Translations under genes and position numbers: made by a program
Notes under the pieces: model-generated
What the model saw: only the letters and a program-made list of their open reading frames with translations
Told to the model about the DNA's origin: nothing
Databases searched by the model: none
Source of the DNA: Cricetibacter osteomyelitidis
GTDB lineage: Bacteria > Pseudomonadota > Gammaproteobacteria > Enterobacterales > Pasteurellaceae
Direction of reading: 5' to 3'
Assembly (NCBI RefSeq): GCF_004340985.1
Contig: NZ_SLYB01000010.1
Coordinates: forward strand, 30,894-94,893
DNA length: 64,000 bases
Part shown: one piece after another, positions 20,925-30,243 of the stretch
Position numbering within the stretch: position 1 is the first letter of the stretch
Layout: each line of letters starts with the position of its first letter

Positions 20925-23093
20925 TTATGAATTTACAGCAGATGATTTTTGGTAGATATGACAAAACGCCTGATTCAACTGTGGCAAAACCTGGCTGATC
21001 ATTGCCAGTTGTTGCACCGGTACGGTGAAATCCGTGCCTTGGTGGTTTTCGTTAAGTTCTGAGGCATATTGTTTCAGACTTAAATCAATGTTCAAAGAAA
21101 GTTGCTCAAATTCGTCCTGCGATAGCTGACCAAGATTTTCCAGCACATAAATAATTTTTTTCGCCACGGGATAAAATTGAGCAAGAAAATCTGCACTTTG
21201 GTGTAATTGCTTCATTTTATTGCGAAATGCACCCAGCGCGGAAATATAGCTGAGCAAAGAATAATTAATATTCAACAGTTGAAAGCCATCTTGCAGAAAA
21301 GTGCGGTACTTTTCCGGTTCATTATTCATATTAGAAATAGTGGTACTTAATTCCGTGGCGTATTCGTGAGCATTACGGCGGACAATGCGGTATTTTAAAT
21401 CGTCACCGCGGCCAAATTGCAACTGGCTGATAATATACAGCAAATATTTCGCATCGCTTTTTATTGCCTGCACCGCCACTTTATCCAACGCCAAATACTT
21501 CCAATCCGGCCATAAGTAAGACACGCCGAACCACGAGATCACCGCACCGATGAAAGTGTCAATCACACGCGATCCCATTGCCGCATAAATATCAAAGCCC
21601 ATGATATCAAAGCTGGTCAGCACTTGGATGGTGATAAAAAAGGTGGAAAAGCTATAATTATTGGTGCGGAAAAAATAAAACAACGTGCTGGACAACACCA
21701 CGATACCTAATTTTGCTTCCAAGGTCGCGGTGAAATAGGGCAACAAAGAACCGATGATCACACCTAAAATCGTGCCGATAATCCGCTGTTTTAACCGCAC
21801 TTTGGTCGCGGAATAGTTCGGTTGGCAGACAAAAATCGCGGTTAATAAAATCCAATAACCTCGTTCTAACTGAAAGATTTCCACAATAGCACAACATAAA
21901 AAGACAACGATGGATAACCTCACAGCGTGGCGGAACAGTTGGGAATTAAACGTAAAATGACTGCGAATGGAATAAAAAATATTGTGCAAACCACTGATAT
22001 TTTCCGCTTGAATCTGAGCATTGTCATTATCATCGGGATTTTCAACGGCTTTTTGATCTAAATGACTGAGTTGCCAATCAATACCCTGCAAATTATCTAA
22101 CAGACTTCTTAAATGCTGTAACAAGGATGCGTTAATATCGCGATGGGCGGCGGTGTAATGTTCAAAGGATTGGTTTAATCCTTGAATCGCCCGTTCTAAT
22201 CGCGGATGATAGGTATAAGATTGATTTTGCCTTAAGCCGGAAGCAATATCCCGGCAGGCTTGAGCCTGTAGTTCAAATAACCGTTGGATGCGGAATAATA
22301 AATCCGTATTTTTCAATAGGTTGGTTAAGGATTGATAATCAAAATAACTGGAATTGGCTCGCTCGTGCATTTCCTGTGCGGCAAAATAATAGCGGATCAT
22401 TTTGGTGGTGCGAATATGCCGATGCTGATTTTTCAAACGGTAAAACAATGCCAATCGCCCCACATTAAAGGCATTGGTCAACAAACTGTTTTTCATTGCC
22501 AGATTATATTGTTTTTGCGGTAAAATTTCGTTGTCGTCAGGATCAAAAAAAGAGGATTTCACATCCAAATAATCCGCAAGTGCGGTGAAAGAATCCGCAA
22601 TATTTTCCTGCACCGCACGGTTGGGAAAGAACGCATACACCAACAGCGATAGCAGGCTATAAAGCAAGGTCCCCGTAAGAATTAAAATCGGATTAAGATA
22701 CCAAAGGGTTTCCGGCAAATAAGTGAGAATGGTGTATAGCCCCACCACCAGCGTGCCAAAGGCGATGGTGCGATAACGAGATCCCACCGCACCGAGCATT
22801 GTCAGTACAAAGGTCAGCACAGTCATCATCAGCACAAACCACAGGTTTTGCGTAATAAATAACTGCACGGTAACTGTGGTGAGCGAGAAAGCACAAAGGG
22901 TATAAAAGAGATTTTTGACCCGTCCGGTCAGTCGGTGATCCAAATCCACCAAGGCACCGGCGATAATACCCAGCACCAAAGGCATACTTTGTTGCGAAAT
23001 ATCCGCAAACCATACCGCCACGGATGCGATATTCACTGATAAAAAAATCGGTACACTTGCTAAAATTCGGGCATTAAACCAATTTGCTTTCAT
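20925..23093 (-). CDS. yccS: YccS/FUSC family inner-membrane protein
   Basis: A 722-residue protein with two blocks of membrane helices (about residues 8-160 and 395-520) separated by a helical cytoplasmic region, plus a C-terminal cytoplasmic domain. This is the FUSC/YccS architecture, related to aromatic acid efflux proteins. The substrate is unknown. The order yccS-mgsA-yccT-acyP resembles the yccS/mgsA/yccT/yccX neighbourhood in enterobacteria. Confidence 0.9.
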   Translation of the reverse strand: MKANWFNARILASVPIFLSVNIASVAVWFADISQQSMPLVLGIIAGALVDLDHRLTGRVKNLFYTLCAFSLTTVTVQLFITQNLWFVLMMTVLTFVLTMLGAVGSRYRTIAFGTLVVGLYTILTYLPETLWYLNPILILTGTLLYSLLSLLVYAFFPNRAVQENIADSFTALADYLDVKSSFFDPDDNEILPQKQYNLAMKNSLLTNAFNVGRLALFYRLKNQHRHIRTTKMIRYYFAAQEMHERANSSYFDYQSLTNLLKNTDLLFRIQRLFELQAQACRDIASGLRQNQSYTYHPRLERAIQGLNQSFEHYTAAHRDINASLLQHLRSLLDNLQGIDWQLSHLDQKAVENPDDNDNAQIQAENISGLHNIFYSIRSHFTFNSQLFRHAVRLSIVVFLCCAIVEIFQLERGYWILLTAIFVCQPNYSATKVRLKQRIIGTILGVIIGSLLPYFTATLEAKLGIVVLSSTLFYFFRTNNYSFSTFFITIQVLTSFDIMGFDIYAAMGSRVIDTFIGAVISWFGVSYLWPDWKYLALDKVAVQAIKSDAKYLLYIISQLQFGRGDDLKYRIVRRNAHEYATELSTTISNMNNEPEKYRTFLQDGFQLLNINYSLLSYISALGAFRNKMKQLHQSADFLAQFYPVAKKIIYVLENLGQLSQDEFEQLSLNIDLSLKQYASELNENHQGTDFTVPVQQLAMISQVLPQLNQAFCHIYQKSSAVNS

Positions 23094-23145
23094 TATTTAT
23101 CAATCGATTCCCTAAAAATTCTCTAAAGTGCGGTCATTTTTTCAA

Positions 23146-23604
23146 TTATTTTAACCGTTCCCGCAAATACCCTTGATAATCCGGAATGCGGATTTCTGTG
23201 GTTTGATTAAATGCCGGCGAGTGAATCAGAAAATCGGCAGTGGCGATATTCATTGCCACGGGAATATTCCACACCGTCGCTACCCGCATTAAGGCTTTTA
23301 CGTCAGGATCATGGGGCACTGCATTCATTGGATCCCAAAAGAAAATCATTAAATCAATTTTACCTTCGGCAATCAAACCGCCTAATTGCTGATCCCCGCC
23401 CATCGGACCGCTTAATAAACTGGTAATGCTTAATCCGGTTGCCCGTTCAATTAAATGCCCGGTAGTGCCGGTGGCAAAAAGCCTATGATTTGCCAATACA
23501 TCGCGATGACTCACCGTCCAATCAATTAAATCTTGTTTGCAGTGATCGTGAGCCACTAAGGCAATGCGTTTTGTTGAAGATAAAGTGCGGTAGGTTTTTT
23601 CCAT
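23146..23604 (-). CDS. mgsA: Methylglyoxal synthase
   Basis: A 152-residue enzyme that converts dihydroxyacetone phosphate to methylglyoxal, a bypass of lower glycolysis under phosphate limitation. Diagnostic segments are [34 protein letters not shown] and [14 protein letters not shown]. The catalytic Asp lies in the GPMGGDQQ block. It lies between yccS and yccT on the same strand. Confidence 0.97.
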   Translation of the reverse strand: MEKTYRTLSSTKRIALVAHDHCKQDLIDWTVSHRDVLANHRLFATGTTGHLIERATGLSITSLLSGPMGGDQQLGGLIAEGKIDLMIFFWDPMNAVPHDPDVKALMRVATVWNIPVAMNIATADFLIHSPAFNQTTEIRIPDYQGYLRERLK

Positions 23605-23638
23605 TTTTTTTATTCCTTTTGAAAAACAAAATAGAAAA

Positions 23639-23658
23639 AAGGGGCGAAATCGCCCCTT
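23639..23658 (-). terminator. Rho-independent terminator of yccT
   Basis: AAGGGGCGA and TCGCCCCTT are perfectly paired around two bases. On the minus strand a T-run follows (TTTTTTCTATTTTG). It ends the yccT transcript before mgsA. Confidence 0.85.
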
Positions 23659-23671
23659 AATAAAGATAAGA

Positions 23672-24325
23672 TTATTTTTTAGTTGCCCATTTTAAGAAAC
23701 GTTGTTGTGTTTCTGCATCCGCTTGTTGGAACCAATATTGTAATTGTTGCTCCACCATATTTTCGCCTTGTACCACCACTTTACCTTTTTGTGCTTTACC
23801 TAAAGTCGGCACTGCCGCAGGCATTGCAGTTGCCGCAAATGAACGAACCGCAGCTTTTGCACCGGAAGCGTTGTATTCGGATAAATTATCTACTAAGTTC
23901 ACGCCCGGCAGGAAACCTTCTTGTTTCAAATATTCCTGCACTGAAGATACGTGTGAACCGGAAGTAGTTTTAACCTTAATTTCAGGATTTTTCTTGAAAT
24001 TATTTACATCACGTTCGTTTTCAATACGCGGTGCAGAAATCACAACATCATCATGCGGGGCTTGGAAAGTCACCACAATCGGATCGGATTCAAATAATTC
24101 GCGATCAGACCCAACACGCACAATTTCAGACACACGCACAACCACTTGATGTTTTTCGCCGCCGCTAACATTTAATGAGCGCGCTTCTTTCAATAAAGAT
24201 TTACTCGCTTTCTGTCCGTCAACAGCTAAAAACTCAACGTTTGAAGAACCGGTCACTACGCCGGCAAATGCGGTAGTGCTTGCAAAAACCGCTGCTACGC
24301 TTAACGCAATGTGCTTAAATTTCAT
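23672..24325 (-). CDS. DUF2057 family periplasmic protein (YccT/UPF0319)
   Basis: A 217-residue protein with a Sec signal peptide ([21 protein letters not shown]). The mature part matches the DUF2057/UPF0319 family: [11 protein letters not shown], then [12 protein letters not shown] and the [10 protein letters not shown] block. E. coli YccT is a periplasmic regulator of curli formation, but that role cannot be carried over here. Its own terminator follows. acyP is divergently transcribed from the other side. Confidence 0.85.
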   Translation of the reverse strand: MKFKHIALSVAAVFASTTAFAGVVTGSSNVEFLAVDGQKASKSLLKEARSLNVSGGEKHQVVVRVSEIVRVGSDRELFESDPIVVTFQAPHDDVVISAPRIENERDVNNFKKNPEIKVKTTSGSHVSSVQEYLKQEGFLPGVNLVDNLSEYNASGAKAAVRSFAATAMPAAVPTLGKAQKGKVVVQGENMVEQQLQYWFQQADAETQQRFLKWATKK

Positions 24326-24455
24326 ATAAACTCCTAAATAGCGTTTGAAACAATAAATGTTTGTCTATCCTATTCTAATTTGATTAAAATTGAAATAGAA
24401 AAATGTGAAACAAGTATAAATTTTGTTTAAAATCAAAATAATTAAGGAGAACAAT

Positions 24456-24743
24456 ATGCTGATAAGAAAACAATTTTCCGTTTATGGACGAGTGCAAGGT
24501 GTCAGTTTTCGTTTTTTTACGCTGCGGAAAGCACAAAAAATCGGCGTATCGGGGATTGTGAGAAATCTCAGCGACGGCAGTGTGCAAGTGATTGCAGAAG
24601 GCTCCGAACAACAAATCGAAACCTTATACCAATGGCTACAACAAGGTCCGAAAACAGCGAAAGTTGATCAAGTAATTATGCAAGATTATATGGGAAATCA
24701 GACATTTGAAAGTTTTGAAATTACACGTTTTGCTTCTCCATAA
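24456..24743 (+). CDS. acyP: Acylphosphatase
   Basis: A 95-residue enzyme that hydrolyses acyl phosphates. The family signature is YGRVQGVSFRFFTLRKA, with the catalytic Arg in GRVQGVSFR. Asn in VRNLSDGSVQV completes the site. The start at 24456 follows AAGGAGAACAAT, a strong RBS; an in-frame upstream start at 24423 has none. It is transcribed away from yccT. Confidence 0.94.
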   Translation: MLIRKQFSVYGRVQGVSFRFFTLRKAQKIGVSGIVRNLSDGSVQVIAEGSEQQIETLYQWLQQGPKTAKVDQVIMQDYMGNQTFESFEITRFASP

Positions 24744-24818
24744 AGCATATTGGTGCATTGCGTTAGCTTGTTCGAACCAAATCGGGAAGTTTTCCGCATA
24801 CGCAGGATTTACCGTTAG
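24741..24818 (-). pseudogene. Possible 3' remnant of a nitroreductase-family gene
   Basis: The minus strand reads LTVNPAYAENFPIWFEQANA, then MHQYALW, between acyP and modC. A phrase like FPxWxEQxxxMxQxALW is characteristic of FRM2/YdgI-like nitroreductases. Nothing else of such a gene is present, and it runs into the acyP 3' end. The match is from memory of the family and short. Confidence 0.35.
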
Positions 24819-24831
24819 TTAAAAATAACTG

Positions 24832-25527
24832 CTAAAAATGTGCGGCTTGTTGCCAACGTTGAAAATGTTCGCTTGCCCAAACTGTAGGCAAATTATCGGC
24901 AATTAAAACTTTTCCGTCTTCCAGTAACACCACATGATCCGCTAAAGCCTGCAATTCATTTAAGCTATGGCTCACATATAAAATAGGGATTTCAATTTGT
25001 CGGGTCAGTGCTTCCAAATAGCTTAACAATTCCCGTTTACGGGGTAGATCTAATCCGGACAAGGGTTCATCCATTAATAATAATTCCGGTTCCGATAATA
25101 ACGCCCGCCCAATGGCTACCCGCTGTTTCTCACCGCCCGATAAGCTGTACGGATAACGGTTTAACAACATATTTAAACCGAGTAAATTCACAATATCATC
25201 AACGTGTTGCGAATTGTCGCATTTCATTCCGTATTGCAAATTTCCTTTTACTTTATAGTGTGGAAACAGGCGGGCATCTTGGAACACATAAGCGATATGA
25301 CGCTTTTCCGGTGCGAGATTAATATTGCTGCGTCTATCAAATAAAGTGCGGTCATTAATAACAATTTTTCCGTCATCGGGCGACAGCAAACCGGCTACCA
25401 AATTAATCAGGGTCGATTTGCCCGCTCCGGATAACCCAAAAATCCCGGTCACGCCTTTTGCCGGTAGTTGCAAGTCCACATCTAAAGTTAAATCCAGAAA
25501 TTGTTTTTTTACGATAATCTCAAGCAT
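24832..25527 (-). CDS. modC: Molybdate ABC transporter ATP-binding protein, short form
   Basis: The 231-residue ATPase subunit of the molybdate importer. It has Walker [10 protein letters not shown], the signature [16 protein letters not shown] and Walker [13 protein letters not shown]. It ends at [16 protein letters not shown], where ModC proteins of about 350 residues continue into a regulatory TOBE/Mop domain. The 88 bases before acyP have no room for that domain. The start (MLEIIV) overlaps modB by 8 bases. A longer in-frame start inside modB is rejected because it adds non-homologous residues. Confidence 0.88.
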   Translation of the reverse strand: MLEIIVKKQFLDLTLDVDLQLPAKGVTGIFGLSGAGKSTLINLVAGLLSPDDGKIVINDRTLFDRRSNINLAPEKRHIAYVFQDARLFPHYKVKGNLQYGMKCDNSQHVDDIVNLLGLNMLLNRYPYSLSGGEKQRVAIGRALLSEPELLLMDEPLSGLDLPRKRELLSYLEALTRQIEIPILYVSHSLNELQALADHVVLLEDGKVLIADNLPTVWASEHFQRWQQAAHF

Positions 25528-26239
25528 TGTTATTTCCCAGCCGTTTTTGCATAAATTTCGCCAGCCATTCCGATAGTAATAAAGACAATAACGCCAATAA
25601 CACAGCAAACACACAAAGCCGTGCGGCTTCAAATTCCGCTCCCGGCGTTTGAATAAAGGAATACATTGCCAGCGGGATAGTTTGAGTTTCACCGGCAATA
25701 TTGGACACAAAAGTGATGGTTGCGCCAAATTCGCCCAAAGCTCGAGCAAACCCCAGCACCGTACCGGCTAAAACACCGGGCAGAGTCAGGGGCAAGGTGA
25801 TAGTGAAAAACACTCGAATTGGCGATGCCCCCAATGTACGTGCGGCTTGTTCCAATTTGCGGTCAATACTTTCCAAGGATAAACGGATCGTCCGCACCAC
25901 TAAAGGTAAAGACACTATCGCCGCTGCCAGCACCGCACCTTTCCAGCTAAAGGCAAAAGAAACACCGAACCATTCATATAAATATTTGCCGATCAGTCCG
26001 TTTCTGCCCATTGTTACCAACAGCAAATATCCCACTACTACCGGCGGTAGCACCAAGGGTAAATGCAAAATGCCGTTAAGTGCGGTCTTTCCCCAGAAAT
26101 TCTTGCGAGCCAACAACCACGCCAAAACAATGGCGACAGGCAAACTGTATAACATCGCACTTAATGCTACGCTCAGGCTTAAATGAATAGCACTACGTTC
26201 CAGTTCGCTAAGTGAAAAAAAATCAAGAATAGATTGCAT
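25520..26239 (-). CDS. modB: Molybdate ABC transporter permease
   Basis: A 239-residue inner-membrane protein with about five membrane segments. The coupling motif is [21 protein letters not shown], followed by [12 protein letters not shown], which is typical of ModB. It is translationally coupled to modC by an 8-base overlap. The binding-protein gene modA, normally upstream, is missing: only 121 bases separate modB from the bamD stop. Confidence 0.94.
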   Translation of the reverse strand: MQSILDFFSLSELERSAIHLSLSVALSAMLYSLPVAIVLAWLLARKNFWGKTALNGILHLPLVLPPVVVGYLLLVTMGRNGLIGKYLYEWFGVSFAFSWKGAVLAAAIVSLPLVVRTIRLSLESIDRKLEQAARTLGASPIRVFFTITLPLTLPGVLAGTVLGFARALGEFGATITFVSNIAGETQTIPLAMYSFIQTPGAEFEAARLCVFAVLLALLSLLLSEWLAKFMQKRLGNNNA

Positions 26240-26333
26240 AGAGAAAACTCGTTATGTAATTTTTTATATATGATATAAGAGAAAGGAAATTTTGGCAAAG
26301 TGAAAAGTGCGGTTACTTTTAGAAAAAATTTAA

Positions 26334-26351
26334 GGCGGAAATCATTCCGCC
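26334..26351 (-). terminator. Rho-independent terminator of bamD
   Basis: GGCGGAA and TTCCGCC pair around ATCA. On the minus strand the stem is followed by TTAAATTTTTTC. It lies 10 bases after the bamD stop and isolates bamD from modB. Confidence 0.85.
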
Positions 26352-26360
26352 CTAAAATCA

Positions 26361-27167
26361 TTAATTTGTTGCATTCACTCTTGGTGGTGTTACATCCGGA
26401 TCTTCCGGTTTTTCTACGTCTGCATAAGTTTTATCTTTGTTTTGTTCAATTAACTGCTCGGTTTTTGCCGCCATTTCAGTTAAGCCTAACGCTTCATAAG
26501 CTTCTTTTAACAACGGACGGGCTTCTTGTGCCGCCCAAGTATCCGGATAACGGCTTAACAGACCTAAGCAACGATTCACGACCGCAACGTAAGCTTTACG
26601 TTTTTCATAAAACTCGGCGATCTCAAGTTCATGTTTCGCTACACGTTTTTTCAAATAAGTCATACGCAAAGACGCGTCTAACGCATATTTGCTGTTCGGG
26701 AAATGCTGAATTAAGGTTTCAAAGTTACCATAAGCATTTTTAATTGTGGTGGTTTCACGGGAGGCACGGTCGATATTAAACAAATCCTGTAAGAAGTTAT
26801 CACCTAATGCCTGATTCGTTAAACCCGCCATATATAACACATAATCTAAATTACGGCTGGTTGGGTGTGCGCGTAAAAAACGCTCCGCAATACTTAATGT
26901 ATTGGTGTAGTCTTGACGTTGATAGTAAGAATAAATTAAATCTAATTGATTTTGCTCACTATTGGCACTACCGGGATAGCGGCTTTCGATGGCTTCCAAA
27001 TAACGAACCGCTTCGCCATAGTTTTCATCATTCAGATAATATTGCGCTCTTTCATTAAGTTCCAACAAAGAGCCTTGTGCAACTTGATCTTCTTTAGATG
27101 AGCCGGAACAGGCGGTAACCGCCAATACAGTGAATGTGATCAATGCAAGTCTTTTTAAATTACGCAT
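26361..27167 (-). CDS. bamD: Outer-membrane protein assembly factor BamD
   Basis: A 268-residue lipoprotein of the BAM complex, which inserts beta-barrel proteins into the outer membrane. The lipobox is in LAVTACSG (lipidated Cys at residue 20). Tetratricopeptide-like helices follow (YLNDENYGEAVRYLEAIESR, then YQRQDYTNTLSIAERFLRAH). In Haemophilus this protein is also known as ComL. It is divergent from rluD, the common arrangement in gamma-proteobacteria. Confidence 0.97.
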   Translation of the reverse strand: MRNLKRLALITFTVLAVTACSGSSKEDQVAQGSLLELNERAQYYLNDENYGEAVRYLEAIESRYPGSANSEQNQLDLIYSYYQRQDYTNTLSIAERFLRAHPTSRNLDYVLYMAGLTNQALGDNFLQDLFNIDRASRETTTIKNAYGNFETLIQHFPNSKYALDASLRMTYLKKRVAKHELEIAEFYEKRKAYVAVVNRCLGLLSRYPDTWAAQEARPLLKEAYEALGLTEMAAKTEQLIEQNKDKTYADVEKPEDPDVTPPRVNATN

Positions 27168-27281
27168 TATCTTATCCTTTTATCCTTATATCAAAAATTA
27201 GATTTGCTTTTAGAAATATTTTCGATATTGTATAGGACATTATCAAATAAGCAAACTCAAATTATTGGATTATTGTTATTT

Positions 27282-28256
27282 ATGGCACAAATTACTTTAT
27301 CTGCGGAAGTGCAACCGCAGCAAATGGGGCAACGTTTAGACCAAACATTAGCAGAATTGTTCCCCGATTATTCCCGTTCCCGCATAAAAACCTGGATTGA
27401 AGCGGACTTGGTACAAATAAACGGCAAAATTGCCAATGTCCCCCGTGAAAAAATCTATGGCGGCGAACAAGTAGAAATCATGGTGGAAGTGGAAGATGAT
27501 ACCCATTTTGAGCCTGAAAATCTGCCGTTGAACATCATCTATGAAGACGATGATATTTTAGTCATCAACAAACCGAAAGATTTTGTGGTGCACCCTGGTG
27601 CGGGCAATCGCAACGGCACGGTACTGAATGCGCTGCTCTATCATTATCCGCAAATTGCGGAAGTACCTAGAGCGGGCATTGTCCACCGTTTAGATAAAGA
27701 CACCACAGGTTTGATGGTGGTGGCAAAAACAATTCCGGCACAAACCAAACTGGTGCGGGATCTGCAAAAACGTAAAATCACCCGCGAATATGAAGCCATT
27801 GCCGGCGGAATTATGACCAAGGGAGGAAAAGTGGATCAACCGATGGCACGCCACCCGACCAAACGCACGCATATGGCCGTACACCCAATGGGTAAACCGG
27901 CGGTAACACACTATCGTATTATGGAACGTTTCCGCGATTACACTCGCTTGCGTTTACGCTTGGAAACAGGTCGTACTCATCAAATTCGCGTACATATGGC
28001 TCATATCGCTCACCCATTATTAGGCGATCAAATCTATGGCGGTCGCCCGCGTCCGCCGAAAAATGCCAGCGAACATTTTGCCGAAGTACTACGCAATTTT
28101 CAACGCCAGGCTTTGCACGCGGTAATGTTGCGTTTAGAGCATCCGATCACCGGCGAGCCGATGGAATGGCACGCTCCGCTGCCCGATGATTTTGTGGAAT
28201 TGGTTAATGCACTGAAAGAAGATTATCAATTGCATAAAGATGAATTGGATTATTAA
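27282..28256 (+). CDS. rluD: 23S rRNA pseudouridine(1911/1915/1917) synthase
   Basis: A 324-residue enzyme that modifies helix 69 of 23S rRNA. An S4-like domain (GQRLDQTLAELFPDYSRSRI) precedes the catalytic domain with AGIVHRLDKDTTGLMV, whose Asp is the catalytic residue. The start MAQITLS gives the usual length of about 325. An in-frame start at 27204 would add 26 hydrophobic residues not found in the family. pgeF follows after 2 bases. Confidence 0.97.
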   Translation: MAQITLSAEVQPQQMGQRLDQTLAELFPDYSRSRIKTWIEADLVQINGKIANVPREKIYGGEQVEIMVEVEDDTHFEPENLPLNIIYEDDDILVINKPKDFVVHPGAGNRNGTVLNALLYHYPQIAEVPRAGIVHRLDKDTTGLMVVAKTIPAQTKLVRDLQKRKITREYEAIAGGIMTKGGKVDQPMARHPTKRTHMAVHPMGKPAVTHYRIMERFRDYTRLRLRLETGRTHQIRVHMAHIAHPLLGDQIYGGRPRPPKNASEHFAEVLRNFQRQALHAVMLRLEHPITGEPMEWHAPLPDDFVELVNALKEDYQLHKDELDY

Positions 28257-28258
28257 AA

Positions 28259-28999
28259 ATGAACTGCATTAAACCCAACTGGCAAGCACCAAACAACGTT
28301 CACGGTTTCACCACCACCCGACAAGGCGGTGTAAGCCTTGCCCCGTTTGATAGCTTTAATCTCGGCGATCACGTGGGAGATGATAAAAATTCAGTGAAAA
28401 CCAACCGCACTTTATTGGTGGAACAGTTCGACCTGCCCCAAACACCGCTGTTTTTAAACCAAACCCACAGCACTAATGTGGTAACTTTGCCATACTGCGG
28501 TGAAACGCCCAATGCGGATGGGGTTTATACCAATCAACCGAACCAAGTATGTTTGGTGATGACGGCCGATTGTCTGCCGGTATTGTTTACCAATCAACAA
28601 GGCAACGAAGTAGCATCTGCTCACGCCGGCTGGCGGGGGTTATGCGATGGCATTTTAGAAGCGACGGTGGCAAAATTTCAATGTGATCCGCGAGAAATTA
28701 TCGCTTGGTTCGGTCCCGCCATTGGCAAAACCGCCTTTCAAGTAGAGCGAGAAGTGGTGGATCAATTTATGGCTTTTGACAGCCGGGCAGAATCCGCGTT
28801 TTTGCGGGATCAAAGTGCGGTCGATTCTGAAAAATATTTAGGCGATCTGTATAAAATTGCCACCCAACGTTTAAATAAACTTGGCATCACCCAAATCAGC
28901 GGTGGCGAACATTGCACCTATTTGGAAAAAGAGCCATTTTTCTCCTATCGCCGAGACGGTCAAACCGGTCGAATGGCAAGTGTGGTGTGGTTTGAATAG
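28259..28999 (+). CDS. pgeF: Peptidoglycan editing factor / multicopper-like oxidase family protein (YfiH)
   Basis: A 246-residue member of the DUF152/YfiH family. Putative metal-binding motifs are NQTHSTNV, TADCLPVL and SAHAGWRGLCDG. In E. coli the protein edits misincorporated residues in peptidoglycan precursors. It is directly downstream of rluD (2-base gap), the conserved rluD-yfiH operon. Contains uptake signals in both orientations. Confidence 0.94.
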   Translation: MNCIKPNWQAPNNVHGFTTTRQGGVSLAPFDSFNLGDHVGDDKNSVKTNRTLLVEQFDLPQTPLFLNQTHSTNVVTLPYCGETPNADGVYTNQPNQVCLVMTADCLPVLFTNQQGNEVASAHAGWRGLCDGILEATVAKFQCDPREIIAWFGPAIGKTAFQVEREVVDQFMAFDSRAESAFLRDQSAVDSEKYLGDLYKIATQRLNKLGITQISGGEHCTYLEKEPFFSYRRDGQTGRMASVVWFE

Positions 29000-29217
29000 T
29001 TACAACAAATACACAATGCCGGATGTTTCCAAAATGCTCAACCAACGTTTAACCGTATCCACTGACACGCCGACCTCTTGTGCTACACTACTGTAATTCA
29101 ACAATTCCCCGCTACGGCCGGCAATAGCCACCATAAACGAGTAAAATCGCCTGTATCAGCCATATTACCGATTTGTCGCACATTGCGTTCAATATAAGTG
29201 GTAACGATAGTAATCTC
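29000..29217 (-). pseudogene. 3' remnant of a DUF4143 AAA-type ATPase gene, frameshifted
   Basis: The minus strand reads ITIVTTYIERNVRQIGNMAD, then (in a second frame) FMVAIAGRSGELLNYSSVAQ, VGVSVDTVKRWLSILETSGI and VYLL, then a stop. This is the start of DUF4143 with its helix-turn-helix-like segment, from proteins with an AAA ATPase followed by DUF4143. A one-base frame change lies near 29147. The ATPase half is absent, so this is debris. It abuts the pgeF stop. Confidence 0.7.
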
Positions 29218-29220
29218 AAA

Positions 29221-29261
29221 TTTTAGTTTAATTTACGATGTCATCTTAAATTAAACTAAAA
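29221..29261. repeat. 15-bp perfect inverted repeat downstream of dppF
   Basis: TTTTAGTTTAATTTA at 29221-29235 pairs with TAAATTAAACTAAAA at 29247-29261 around an 11-base loop. It sits between the dppF stop and the DUF4143 remnant. The stem has almost no G or C, so it is a poor terminator. It might be the dppF transcript end or a small element junction. Confidence 0.65.
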
Positions 29262-29271
29262 AATATGAATA

Positions 29272-30243
29272 TCAAACCATAAAACATGCAATCAACACAC
29301 CGTCGTCGCGAGTTTCCAATTTTGGTTGTTCGGCTCGACAACGGTCGGTGGCTTTCCGACAGCGGGCGTGAAAAGCACAGCCTTTGGGGGGATTTAGCGG
29401 GCTTGGCAGTTCGCCTTCTAATTTAATGCGTTCGCGACGCAGTTCCGGTGATAACCGCGGAGTAGCGGAAAGCAAGGCTTGAGTGTAAGGATGTCGTGGA
29501 TTTTTGAAAATATCCACCGCACTTCCCTGTTCTACGCAACGACCTAAATACATCACCATCACTTCATCGGCGATATGTTCCACCACCGATAAATCGTGGG
29601 AAATAAACACATAAGACAAGCCTAGCTCTTGTTGCAAATCCATCATTAGATTCAGCACTTGAGCCCGCACGGATACATCCAACGCAGACACGGGTTCATC
29701 TGCCACTACAATATCCGGGTTCAACATTAACCCGCGGGCAATGGCGATACGTTGGCGTTGACCGCCGGAAAACATATGGGGATAGCGGTCGTAAAACTCT
29801 GCCCGCAAGCCGACTTTTGCCATAATTTCCAATACACGCGCTTTGCGTTGCGGAGCAGTAAGATCGGTGTTGATCAGCAAGGGTTCTTCTAAAATCGAGC
29901 CGATTTTTTTACGCGGATTTAACGACGCATAAGGATTCTGAAACACGATTTGAATTTTCTGCCGACGCAATTTTTGCGTAGCTTTGTCGTTCACCAAAAA
30001 GTTTTGTCCGTTGTAATACAATTGCCCTTCGGTGGGAGCCTCAATCATCGTGAGCATCCGCCCCAGCGTGGACTTCCCGCAACCGGATTCACCTACTACC
30101 GCAAGGGTTTTGCCCCGTTGCAGAGTGAAAGAGACACCGTCCACCGCTTTTACCATTTTCTTTTCAGCAAACAGCCCTGATTTCACCGGGTAATATTTTT
30201 TCAAATTCACCGCATCAAGCAGTGGTGCTTGTGGCTTATTCAT
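29272..30243 (-). CDS. dppF: Dipeptide ABC transporter ATP-binding protein DppF
   Basis: A 323-residue ATPase of the dipeptide/oligopeptide importer. It has Walker [10 protein letters not shown], signature [15 protein letters not shown] and Walker [14 protein letters not shown]. The C-terminal oligopeptide-transporter domain ends with a cysteine-rich block ([15 protein letters not shown]), a likely Fe-S-type motif of this subfamily. Its start overlaps dppD by 8 bases. It is the last gene of dppABCDF. Confidence 0.94.
   Translation of the reverse strand: MNKPQAPLLDAVNLKKYYPVKSGLFAEKKMVKAVDGVSFTLQRGKTLAVVGESGCGKSTLGRMLTMIEAPTEGQLYYNGQNFLVNDKATQKLRRQKIQIVFQNPYASLNPRKKIGSILEEPLLINTDLTAPQRKARVLEIMAKVGLRAEFYDRYPHMFSGGQRQRIAIARGLMLNPDIVVADEPVSALDVSVRAQVLNLMMDLQQELGLSYVFISHDLSVVEHIADEVMVMYLGRCVEQGSAVDIFKNPRHPYTQALLSATPRLSPELRRERIKLEGELPSPLNPPKGCAFHARCRKATDRCRAEQPKLETRDDGVLIACFMV

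Noticed and set aside
25528..25749. Upstream extension of modC
   Set aside because: It lies within modB in another frame and adds residues unlike ModC; the start MLEIIV matches the family.
25701..26186. 161-codon plus-strand open frame antisense to modB
   Set aside because: Fully antisense to a well-matched permease; Lys/Pro/Thr-rich translation with no family.
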